64,000 bases of DNA from DASUPK01 sp963782345 (GTDB lineage Bacteria; Actinomycetota; Thermoleophilia; Solirubrobacterales; 70-9), in the NCBI GenBank assembly GCA_963782345.1, contig CAWAJF010000005.1:1-64000 (forward strand). Direction: 5' to 3'. Below, one piece after another: positions 22,752 to 30,113 of the stretch. Within the stretch, counting starts at the first letter, position 1, and each line of letters opens with the position of its first letter. The notes under the pieces were generated by a model. The model worked only from the letters and a program-made list of their open reading frames with translations, was not told where the DNA came from and ran no database searches. A program made the position numbers and the translations under genes.

Positions 22752-23381
22752 ATGTCGAACTCGCTGCGGCGGCTCGCGCCGCTAACCGGAATCGTCTTCG
22801 CGGTCCTGCTCGTGGTCACCTTCACCAGTCCGGAGACCCCCGGTGTCAACGACAGTGGAATCCAGGTGATCAACTTCTACAAGGATCACCACTCGGCGCT
22901 CCTGATCGGCGACATCTGCGGTGCCATCGGCGTCGTGTTCTTCCTCTTCTTCCTCTCGTCGCTGCGGGGCTTCTTCCGCGACAAGGAGGGGGCGGACGGC
23001 CTCTCGAGGGCTGCCTTCGCGGGCGGAATCCTGATCGCCGTCGGGGGCGCGGTCTTCACCAGCCTCGACGTCTCGCTGATCGACGGCAGGAACCACATCA
23101 CTCCGCAGGCTGCTCAGGCGATCAACGTGCTGTCCAACGGTTTCTTCTTCCCGTTCGAGATCGGGCTGATCGTGTTCGCGCTCTGCACCGGGCTTGCGAT
23201 CATCGCCTCCGGCGCGTTGCCGAAGTGGCTTGGCTGGATCATGGTCGCAATCGGAGTGATTGCCTTCACGCCGGTCGGGTTCTTTGCGTTCTTCGTGGTG
23301 ATGATCTGGTCGGTGATCGTCGCGATCCTGATCTATCGGCGGAGCGGCGCTCCAGCGGAAGCGGCCCCGGCCGCGGCGTAG
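22752..23381 (+). CDS. Integral membrane protein (DUF4386-like)
   Basis: 209 residues with about six hydrophobic segments: LTGIVFAVLLVVTFT, GDICGAIGVVFFLFFLSSL, AFAGGILIAVGGAVFTSLDV, FPFEIGLIVFALCTGLAII, WLGWIMVAIGVIAFTPVG and FFAFFVVMIWSVIVAILIY. An SD (aaggagag) precedes the ATG. The profile resembles DUF4386-type membrane proteins of unknown function. A shared promoter motif lies upstream. Confidence 0.7.
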   Translation: MSNSLRRLAPLTGIVFAVLLVVTFTSPETPGVNDSGIQVINFYKDHHSALLIGDICGAIGVVFFLFFLSSLRGFFRDKEGADGLSRAAFAGGILIAVGGAVFTSLDVSLIDGRNHITPQAAQAINVLSNGFFFPFEIGLIVFALCTGLAIIASGALPKWLGWIMVAIGVIAFTPVGFFAFFVVMIWSVIVAILIYRRSGAPAEAAPAAA

Positions 23382-23456
23382 GGCAGGACGGGCTAGGCGG
23401 CGCGGACCGAGGTCTCGGGTAGATCAACCGAGCCGAGGTCCGCGCCGGTCCCGGCG

Positions 23457-23885
23457 CTATCTCGCGGTGACGCCGTCCGCCTCGTAGAGGACGGGCGGCG
23501 CGGATCCGTCCGCGCCCGGGACGGGCTGCAGATAGAAGATCTCGAGGATCCGGTCGGGCGCCGTGAAGGTGACGCTCTGGTAGTTCTCGACGCGGCGGCC
23601 CGTGAGCGATTCCACGGCACCGATGAACTCATCGCTCATCGCGGCCTGGAACGTGCGGCGAGCCTCGCGGACGATCTCGCGCTGGCCCTTCGCGACGAGG
23701 GTGTGCTCCATGGTCAGGAAGACATCCTCCATCTCGACCAGCAGGAGGTTGTCGTGGGCGAAGAGCGCCTTGGCCTTGGTCGCGCCGCGGCCGTAGTGGC
23801 GCTTGTGGAGGCCGATCAGCTCACGCGTCAACGAGGCAAGCAGCTCTCCCTTCTCCTGGACGGGTGAGGTTGGCTCTGCTTCCAC
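23457..23885 (-). CDS. DUF2294-domain protein
   Basis: 142 residues matching DUF2294: GELLASLTRELIGLHKRHYG, GATKAKALFAHDNLLLVEME, TMEHTLVAKGQREIVREARR and a late FIGAVESLTGRRVENYQSV. The family is widespread in Firmicutes and Actinobacteria with no settled biochemical role. The GTG or ATG region carries an SD-like aaagga. Monocistronic by context. Confidence 0.8.
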   Translation of the reverse strand: MEAEPTSPVQEKGELLASLTRELIGLHKRHYGRGATKAKALFAHDNLLLVEMEDVFLTMEHTLVAKGQREIVREARRTFQAAMSDEFIGAVESLTGRRVENYQSVTFTAPDRILEIFYLQPVPGADGSAPPVLYEADGVTAR

Positions 23886-24162
23886 GTGTTCCTTTCATCG
23901 GGTGACGGAGGTCCGACGGAAGCCTGCGGTCGAACCCCCTCGACCGATTCTTCGCGCTAACTGGAAACCGCCGCCCGAGCAGATGTCTGGAAGCGAGCCT
24001 CCTCTGGAGCGTAGCGGTACGGGGGGCTACACTGCCTTCGCCGGCCACAGGGTTCGAGAGAAACTTGATTCACCGGCACGCAGGGACTTGATCTCGGCGC
24101 ACCCGTCCATTCAGGCGAGCCGCGCAGAGGCGCGACATACGCACCGAGAGAAGGGAACTGAG

Positions 24163-24495
24163 ATGGACGAGCTACTCGAGCCGGCGTTCCGCGTCGACCA
24201 GGATGAATCCGCGGACGGCCTGGTGATCAGGCTGATCGGCGAGATGGACATGAGCAACGTCGATCAGGCACGCAAGCCGATCCTCGCGGCGATGGACGGC
24301 GACGGCGGCAAGCCGGTCGTCATCGACTTGAGCGAGCTGGAGTTCATCGACTCCAGCGGCATCAGGCTGCTGCTCGAGGCGCAGGCCGCCTCGAACGCGG
24401 ACTCGAATCGGCTCTCGTTCCGAGGCGCCCGCGAGCAGGTTGCGCAGACCCTGCGCGTGACCGCGGTCGACGAGACGATCAACCTGAGCGACTGA
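24163..24495 (+). CDS. STAS-domain anti-sigma factor antagonist (SpoIIAA-like)
   Basis: 110 residues from ATG 24163 (SD gaagggaactgag). LVIRLIGEMDMSNVDQAR and VVIDLSELEFIDSSGIRLLL form the STAS core. The phosphorylatable Ser lies in the DSSG loop. Such proteins bind an anti-sigma kinase when unphosphorylated. No anti-sigma kinase is adjacent, so its partner is elsewhere. A strong bidirectional terminator follows. Confidence 0.85.
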   Translation: MDELLEPAFRVDQDESADGLVIRLIGEMDMSNVDQARKPILAAMDGDGGKPVVIDLSELEFIDSSGIRLLLEAQAASNADSNRLSFRGAREQVAQTLRVTAVDETINLSD

Positions 24496-24529
24496 GGCCG
24501 GACGGACAGTCCGGCGAGGCGATCGCGGC

Positions 24530-24555
24530 CCCGCGGAGCCGTCAGGCTCCGCGGG
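24530..24555. terminator. Bidirectional terminator
   Basis: cccgcggagcc-gtca-ggctccgcggg is a perfect 11-bp stem between the convergent STAS and coiled-coil genes. It includes the stop codon of the minus-strand gene. Confidence 0.65.
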
Positions 24556-24808
24556 CGAGGATCGCGGCAATCACGCCGACCAGCGTCACCAACATCGCTC
24601 CGCCGACTCGGAGCATCGTCAGCCGAAGGGTCTCGATCTGTCCTCCGAGATCACCGCGGAGCTCGGCCATCTCGCTCCGGAGTTCGGTCCGGAGCGACCC
24701 GACCTCGATCCGCAGATCGCGGATGTCCTGGTCGATCCGGCTGAAACCACTTCGCATCGCCTCGGCCAGATCATCCAGGCGTTCGTCAGTCCAAGCCGCC
24801 CGTTCCAT
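24542..24808 (-). CDS. Small coiled-coil/TM protein (WTDERLDDL family, copy 2)
   Basis: 88 residues, paralogue of the protein at 20610: AAWTDERLDDLAEAMRSGF, a longer heptad region (LRIEVGSLRTELRSEMAEL) and a C-terminal transmembrane helix (MLRVGGAMLVTLVGVIAAIL). A TAGCCT hexamer lies 6 bases before the ATG (leaderless). Copies 1 and 2 differ mainly in coiled-coil length (one extra 11-18 residue block here). Confidence 0.7.
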   Translation of the reverse strand: MERAAWTDERLDDLAEAMRSGFSRIDQDIRDLRIEVGSLRTELRSEMAELRGDLGGQIETLRLTMLRVGGAMLVTLVGVIAAILARGA

Positions 24809-24880
24809 GAATTCAGGCTACTGCGTGCGAGATATGCGAATGGGGCCGTAGATCGAGCCGAAGGTGTGATTCAGGCAAAA

Positions 24881-24907
24881 GAAAAGGGCCCCCGGAGGGA
24901 CCCTTTC
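24881..24907 (-). terminator. Rho-independent terminator of the cold-shock gene
   Basis: On the minus strand aaagggtcc-ctccg-ggggcccttt forms a 9-bp stem (one G-U) followed by tcttttg, 27 bases after the csp stop. Confidence 0.75.
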
Positions 24908-24933
24908 CAACGGTTCAGAAGCTTTGGGATCGC

Positions 24934-25140
24934 TTACGCGACCTGCTTCACACCCGTAGCCGCGGGGCCCTTCGGGCCGGCCTCGGTCTCGTACTCGACC
25001 TTCGCGCCCTCTTCGAGCGAACGGTAGCCGTCGCCCTCGATCGAGCTGAAGTGAACGAATACGTCGTTCGAGCCATCGTCGGGTGTGATGAACCCGTAGC
25101 CCTTGTCGTTGCTGAACCACTTAACGGTTCCGGTAGGCAT
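24934..25140 (-). CDS. cspA: Cold-shock protein (CspA family)
   Basis: 68 residues: TGTVKWFSNDKGYGFITPDD (RNP1 KGYGFI), DVFVHFSSIEG (RNP2 VFVHF) and the terminal strand pair VEYETEAGPKGPAATGV. A single-domain OB-fold RNA chaperone. The 5' region is long and pyrimidine-poor, as is common for csp mRNAs. A truncated second csp is present at 61726. Confidence 0.95.
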   Translation of the reverse strand: MPTGTVKWFSNDKGYGFITPDDGSNDVFVHFSSIEGDGYRSLEEGAKVEYETEAGPKGPAATGVKQVA

Positions 25141-25266
25141 CTCGCCTCCTCTTACGTGTCCTGCGAACGCGGAGGATGCGATTGCAACGACTCCGAGCTG
25201 CTAGGCACTACTTCGCCGGTAGTACCGGCCTAACGGGGTGCACGGTAGCAGTCCCGCGGACGGAAC

Positions 25267-26493
25267 CTACGCGCCCAGCCGGCAGAGGACCTGATACACG
25301 GAGGTGAAGTCGATCTCGAAGCCGTTGCGGGCGGCGCGCAGGTAGAGGCGCCAGACGCGCAGCCGCTCCGGGCCGGCGATCTCCTCGGCTCGCTCGATCT
25401 CGTCGTCGAGATTGCGGATCCAGTGGCGGAGCGTCTCGGCGTAGTCGGAGCCGAACTCCTCGACGTGCTGGACGATGAAGCCCGCGCGCTCGAGGCCGAG
25501 GATCACCCGGGAGACGTGGGTCGTCTCGCCGTCCGGGAAGACGTAGCGCTCGGAGAACGCGCCGCCCTCGATGTTGCCGTGCTTCAGCCGCGAGATCCCG
25601 TGATTGAGCAGGCGCCCGCCCGGCCGGAGCATCGAGGCGAGCTGCTCGGCGTAGACGTCGATCTGCGACTCGCCGACGTGCTCGACCATCCCGATCGACG
25701 CGACCGCGTCGAAGTTCTCACCGGCGAGCTCGCGGTAGTCCTGCACCCGGATCTCGATCCTGTCCTCGAGCCCTGCCTCGGCGACCCGCTTGCGCGCGAG
25801 CTCCGCCTGATTCTCGGAGAGCGTGATCCCGACGGCCTCGACGCCGTGGCGCGAGGCCGCGTGCATGACGAAGCTTCCCCAGCCACAGCCGACGTCGAGC
25901 ACCCGCTGGCCGGGCTGCAGGGCGAGTTTCGTGCAGACGAGCTCGAGCTTCGCCTCCTGTGCCGCGGCGAGCGTCGCCGCCTCGCGGCGGAATCCCTTGG
26001 GCGGCGGCACGCGCGAGAAGAACGCGCACGAGTAGGTCATCGACTCGTCGAGGAAGAGCGAGAAGAACTCGTTGCCGACGTCGTAGTGGTGGCGGACGGC
26101 CTCCCGGTCGCGCTCGGTCGTGTGCTTGCGGCCGCGGAGGTGGAGCTCGGCCTTGGGCGCGGGAGGGGGCCGGTGGACGCCCGCCGCGCGCAGCGCAGCG
26201 GCGATCAGGCGCGCCTTGGTCGCCGCGCCGACGGGCGGCGGCTTCCACTCGTTGAGGAGGTCGATCACCGCGTCGATGTCGTCGACCTCGATCTCCCCGG
26301 AGACGTAGGCGCGCCCCAGCCCGAGCTGGCCGGGGGCCGCCACCGCGTAGGCGAGGGCGTCCTGGGATCGCGCCTTGAAGGTCGGGCCGCCGCCGTTGGT
26401 GGATGGGACCTTGGATCCGTCCCAGAGCTCGATCGTGAACGGCCTCTCCGGGAAGGCTCTTGCGATCTCCTTGACGAGGGGCTCAGTCGGCAT
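25267..26493 (-). CDS. cfa: Cyclopropane-fatty-acyl-phospholipid synthase family methyltransferase
   Basis: 408 residues. After an N-terminal domain (FTIELWDGSKVPS, GRAYVSGEIEVDD) comes the SAM-dependent fold: HHYDVGNEFFSLFLDESMTY (CFA signature), GQRVLDVGCGWGSFVMHAAS (motif I), VQDYREL, SIGMVEHVG (bicarbonate-site EHVG) and LNHGIS. It methylenates unsaturated acyl chains of membrane phospholipids using SAM. TACTGT lies 6 bases before the ATG. Divergent from a fatty-acid desaturase that would make its substrate. Confidence 0.92.
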   Translation of the reverse strand: MPTEPLVKEIARAFPERPFTIELWDGSKVPSTNGGGPTFKARSQDALAYAVAAPGQLGLGRAYVSGEIEVDDIDAVIDLLNEWKPPPVGAATKARLIAAALRAAGVHRPPPAPKAELHLRGRKHTTERDREAVRHHYDVGNEFFSLFLDESMTYSCAFFSRVPPPKGFRREAATLAAAQEAKLELVCTKLALQPGQRVLDVGCGWGSFVMHAASRHGVEAVGITLSENQAELARKRVAEAGLEDRIEIRVQDYRELAGENFDAVASIGMVEHVGESQIDVYAEQLASMLRPGGRLLNHGISRLKHGNIEGGAFSERYVFPDGETTHVSRVILGLERAGFIVQHVEEFGSDYAETLRHWIRNLDDEIERAEEIAGPERLRVWRLYLRAARNGFEIDFTSVYQVLCRLGA

Positions 26494-26650
26494 ATCCCGA
26501 CAGTAGCGAGCATCGAGATGCAGTTCCTGTTAGGGATGCCGAACCGCTCACCAACTCGTTAGGAAATGGCGCTACGCTCGTCATCCGGGACTCGGGTCGC
26601 GACGGCTACAGCCGGACTGACTCGGTCAGGACCAAACAAAGGAGCTACAA

Positions 26651-27652
26651 ATGTCTGACGTTGCCGCTGGCGTGACAGCGCCCCCCGCCGGCCCGTCGAC
26701 CACGGCGACGCCTCCCGCGCGACCCCGACGGCGCGTGCCCCTGGCGGAGGACATCCAGCCGGTGGCGAACGAGACGCGCGACCGGATCATCACGGGGATC
26801 CTCACCGTCGTCCCCTTCCTGATGCTCGGTTTCGTCGTCTGGCAGCTCGCGGGGAGCTGGCTGCGCTGGAGCGACCTGGTCGTCTTCGCGCTGATCTACA
26901 TCCCGACCGGGCTCGGCATCACCGTCGGGTTCCACCGGCTGTTCACGCATCGCAGCTTCAAGACCGGCCCGGGGACTCGCGCCGTGATCGGCGCGCTCGG
27001 CTCGGCGGCGATCGAGGGCCCGATGATCTCGTGGGTCGCCGACCACCGCAAGCACCATGCCTTCTCCGACCGGGAGGGCGATCCGCACAGCCCGCACGTC
27101 GGGCACGGGGAGGGAGTCCTGGCGCAGTTCAAGGGCTTCTTCCACGCGCATCTGGGCTGGCTCTTCCTCCACACCCAGCGTGGGTCCAAGGCGCGCTTCG
27201 CGCCGGACCTGCTGAAGGACCCGGTCGCCCGCTTCATCGACAAGACCTTCCTGCTCTGGGCGGCGGTCGGCCTGGCCGTCCCCTTCGGGCTCGGCGTCGC
27301 GATCGGCGGCACCGTGATGGCCGGGGTCACCGGCCTGCTCTGGGGTGGCGCGGTCCGGATCTTCGTCCTGCACCACGTCACCTACTCGATCAACTCGCTC
27401 TGCCACATGTTCGGCAAGCGGGACTTCGAGACGACCGACGAGTCGCGGAACCTGGCCTGGCTGGCGATCCCGACCTTCGGGGAGGCCTGGCACAACAGCC
27501 ATCACGCCTTCCCGACCTCGGCTGTGCACGGGATGAAGAGGCGGCAGATCGATCCCTCGGCCGCGGTGATCTGGGGCCTCGAGAAGGTCGGGCTCGCCTG
27601 GGACGTCGTCCGGATCGCTCCGGAGCGCCAGGCCGCCAAGGCCGCCGCGTAG
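26651..27652 (+). CDS. Acyl-CoA/acyl-lipid delta-9 desaturase
   Basis: 333-residue integral membrane di-iron desaturase. Histidine boxes: FHRLFTHRSFK, DHRKHHAFSD and EAWHNSHHAFP, in the usual order between hydrophobic pairs (IITGILTVVPFLMLGFVVW, LVVFALIYIPTGLGITVGF, LLWAAVGLAVPFGLGVAIG). It introduces a cis double bond in acyl chains. SD aaaggag precedes the ATG. Paired divergently with cfa, it suggests coordinated membrane-lipid modification. Confidence 0.92.
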   Translation: MSDVAAGVTAPPAGPSTTATPPARPRRRVPLAEDIQPVANETRDRIITGILTVVPFLMLGFVVWQLAGSWLRWSDLVVFALIYIPTGLGITVGFHRLFTHRSFKTGPGTRAVIGALGSAAIEGPMISWVADHRKHHAFSDREGDPHSPHVGHGEGVLAQFKGFFHAHLGWLFLHTQRGSKARFAPDLLKDPVARFIDKTFLLWAAVGLAVPFGLGVAIGGTVMAGVTGLLWGGAVRIFVLHHVTYSINSLCHMFGKRDFETTDESRNLAWLAIPTFGEAWHNSHHAFPTSAVHGMKRRQIDPSAAVIWGLEKVGLAWDVVRIAPERQAAKAAA

Positions 27653-27679
27653 CCGCCGCAGCTTCGGAATCGAGCGGCC

Positions 27680-27717
27680 TTCTACGGATGCGGTCGCGCC
27701 GGGCGCGCCTGTAGGTT
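27680..27717 (+). promoter_or_regulatory. Shared promoter motif, copy 2 (leaderless)
   Basis: ttctacggatgcgg, 18 bases, then taggtt, matching 22635-22672. TAGGTT ends 8 bases before the GTG at 27725, so transcription probably starts at the codon. Confidence 0.5.
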
Positions 27718-27724
27718 GCGCGGC

Positions 27725-29044
27725 GTGCCTCGGCGCCTCGTCCCCGCCCTGCTTGCCCTGGCCGCGATCGTCCTCGCGTCCTGCGGCGGCGGCGGCACCA
27801 ACAAGGTCACGGGGGTGCAGGCGGTCGACGCCAACTGCGGCCCCGTTCAGTACTCCGGCAGCGGGGAGCCCTCCAAGCTGGTCGTCTCCGATCTGCCGCT
27901 GCAGGGCGACTCGGCCGAGCGCTCCAAGCAGCAGAACGACGCGATCGTCCAGGAGATGGCGCGCAAGGGCTGGCAGGCCGGCAAGGACATCCAGGTCGCC
28001 TTCCAGGCCTGCGACGACTCCCTGGCGTCCACGGGCGAGTGGGACGAGAACCTCTGCCGCTCCAACGCCCAGGCCTACGCGAGCAACCCTGACGTGGTCG
28101 GCGTGATCGGCACCTACAACTCCGGCTGCGCCGCGATCGAGATCCCGGTCCTGAACAGGGCTCCCGGGGGCGGGCTGGCGATGGTCTCGCCCGGCAACAC
28201 CTACGTCTGCCTGACCGAGCCGGGAAGCATCTGCAAGGCCAACGAGCCGGGCGTCTACTACCCCTCCGGCAAGCGCAACTACATCCGCGTCGTCCCGAAC
28301 GACGCCGTCCAGATGGCCGGCCTCGCCACCTTCGCCGACGAGCAGGGGATCCGCAACCCCTACGTCCTCGTCGCCGCCAAGGACCCGACCAGCCAGGGGC
28401 AGGCCGACACCTTCGAGGGGGCGGCCAAGTCGCTCGGCATGAAGATCGCCGGCGTCGAGCACTGGGATCAGAAGGCGAAGAGCTACACCGACCTGATGGC
28501 GAAGGTGAAGGCCTCCGGGGCCGACGCCGTCCTGCTCGCCGGGCTGCTGGAGCAGAACGGCGCGGAGCTGATCAAGGACAAGGTGTCGGTGCTCGGGCCC
28601 AACGACGGAGCGGTCAAGCTGCTCGCGCCCGACGGCTTCGCCCAGCAGAGCACGATCGACCAGGCCGGCCCGCCGGCGGTCGGGATGTTCGCCAGCCTGC
28701 CCGGCAAGGTGCCGAGCAGCCTGACCGGCAAGGGTGCCGAGTTCGTCGCCGAGCTCAAGTCCCAGGTCGGCAGCGAGCCGCTCGAGCTCTTCGCGCCCTA
28801 CGCGGGGGAGGCCGCCGAGGTGCTGCTCCCGGCGATCCAGTCCGGCAACGGGACCCGCGCCGGCGTGATCGCCTCCCTCTTCAAGATCCACGTCACCGAC
28901 GGCATCGTCGGGAGCTTCTCGATCGCCCCCAGCGGCGACCCCACCCCGGCACCGATCAGCGTCTCCCAGGCGGCCGGCACCTTCAAGCTCGCGCAGACGA
29001 TCATCCCGCGGCCGCAGCTCGTCACCGCCGCCCGCGGCGGGTAA
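27725..29044 (+). CDS. Branched-chain amino-acid-type ABC transporter substrate-binding lipoprotein (LivK-like)
   Basis: 439 residues. GTG start, basic PRR, hydrophobic LVPALLALAAIVL and lipobox LASC, so a lipoprotein. The periplasmic-binding type I fold is seen in LVVSDLPLQGDSAERSKQQN, VVGVIGTYNSGCAAIEIPVL, VSPGNTY and GADAVLLAGLLEQNGAELI. No permease or ATPase genes adjoin, so it is an orphan binding protein; the ligand is unknown. Leaderless promoter directly upstream. Confidence 0.8.
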   Translation: MPRRLVPALLALAAIVLASCGGGGTNKVTGVQAVDANCGPVQYSGSGEPSKLVVSDLPLQGDSAERSKQQNDAIVQEMARKGWQAGKDIQVAFQACDDSLASTGEWDENLCRSNAQAYASNPDVVGVIGTYNSGCAAIEIPVLNRAPGGGLAMVSPGNTYVCLTEPGSICKANEPGVYYPSGKRNYIRVVPNDAVQMAGLATFADEQGIRNPYVLVAAKDPTSQGQADTFEGAAKSLGMKIAGVEHWDQKAKSYTDLMAKVKASGADAVLLAGLLEQNGAELIKDKVSVLGPNDGAVKLLAPDGFAQQSTIDQAGPPAVGMFASLPGKVPSSLTGKGAEFVAELKSQVGSEPLELFAPYAGEAAEVLLPAIQSGNGTRAGVIASLFKIHVTDGIVGSFSIAPSGDPTPAPISVSQAAGTFKLAQTIIPRPQLVTAARGG

Positions 29045-29062
29045 CGCGAGGGTGCGAGGGCC

Positions 29063-30073
29063 TCAGCAGCGGTGAATGGCTGCGGCGCTCTGCACCACCT
29101 GGAAGGCTGAACCGGGGATCGACTTGAGCTGATCGAGATTCGCGTCCGGCCAGCGGCGATCCGAGGTGCCCGAGATGAACCAGTTGGATCCGTTGTCGGC
29201 GACGATCAGCCCGTACCGCTTCATCGCCTCGGCGATCGCGTGCGCCGGGCCGCCGATGCCGGAGATGTCGTAGCCGGCTGACAGACGGAGCCGCAGGCCC
29301 ATCGGCGGAGCGCTCGCGCTCGAGGTGTCCCCGGCGCAGTGCGTGGCGGGGTGGAGGTAGGCGTCCTGGGTCGAGCTGACGGTCACCCGGATCGCGTGGT
29401 CGATGTGACCCGAGGCGGCCTCGTCGTAGCGGACGAGACCCGGGAAGATCGGCAGGCCCGCCGCGTCAGCGGAGGTGAAGCCCTCGGGCCGCAGCGCCGC
29501 CGAGCGCAGGTCCCAGATCACGCCCGAGTCGGCATTCCAATGCGGCTTGGGACGCTTCCTGGCGAACCCTCTGTAGAGCTCGTAGAGCCTGCAGCGAGCC
29601 CGGTCGACGGCGAGCACGTGCCGGTCGCCGTCGGAGCGCTGCCCGCCCTCCACCAGGGCCTTGAGCGGGACGCGATAGGCGCCGTGGTCGGACTCGCCGC
29701 CGTAGGCGGTGAAGTGGACTTTGGTGCGCTTCTGCCTCTTGCCGACGACGGCGTAGGGGAAGCCATACACGCGCGGCGAGCCGAAGTCCGGGTGCACGAG
29801 GTCCCCGCCGTGGGCCTCGATGTAGGCGATGTAGGCGGCCGAGTCGGGATCGAGCGGCGCCGCGGAGATGTCCTGGTTCCAGGCCGACTCGTCCGCGGCC
29901 GCGGGTGCATTCCCCGCAGCCGAGGAGGCCGGGAAGACGGGGCAGCCGCCGAGTCGCGGGTAGGGGCCGCGCGGCCGGTGGTGGGCATGGTGCTTTCGCT
30001 TCGCGACGCTCGCTCCCGCCATCAGCAGGGCGAGGGCAAGCCCGATCGCCACCGCTTTCCCCGGCCACCGCAT
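29063..30073 (-). CDS. Secreted conserved hypothetical protein
   Basis: 336 residues with a Sec signal (KAVAIGLALALLMAGASVA). A His/Arg-rich linker leads to a domain with WNQDISAAPLDPDSAAYIAY, FGSPRVYGFPYAVVGK, GDRHVLAVDRARCRLYELY, GLVRYDEAASGHIDHAIRVT and a C-terminal MKRYGLIVADNGSNWFISG. The conserved Asp, His and Trp residues suggest an enzyme-like or carbohydrate-binding fold known from soil bacteria, but I cannot name the family function. Convergent with the LivK gene. Confidence 0.65.
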   Translation of the reverse strand: MRWPGKAVAIGLALALLMAGASVAKRKHHAHHRPRGPYPRLGGCPVFPASSAAGNAPAAADESAWNQDISAAPLDPDSAAYIAYIEAHGGDLVHPDFGSPRVYGFPYAVVGKRQKRTKVHFTAYGGESDHGAYRVPLKALVEGGQRSDGDRHVLAVDRARCRLYELYRGFARKRPKPHWNADSGVIWDLRSAALRPEGFTSADAAGLPIFPGLVRYDEAASGHIDHAIRVTVSSTQDAYLHPATHCAGDTSSASAPPMGLRLRLSAGYDISGIGGPAHAIAEAMKRYGLIVADNGSNWFISGTSDRRWPDANLDQLKSIPGSAFQVVQSAAAIHRC

Positions 30074-30113
30074 GCGATCGATCCTAGCCCCGGATCGCCG
30101 CGAGCGCGAAGGG

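Noticed and set aside
26645..28891. 748-codon open frame on the minus strand
   Set aside because: It lies opposite the desaturase and LivK genes, both with clear motifs. Its translation is Asp/Gly/Arg/Val-rich with no domain, as expected from antisense GC3 bias.
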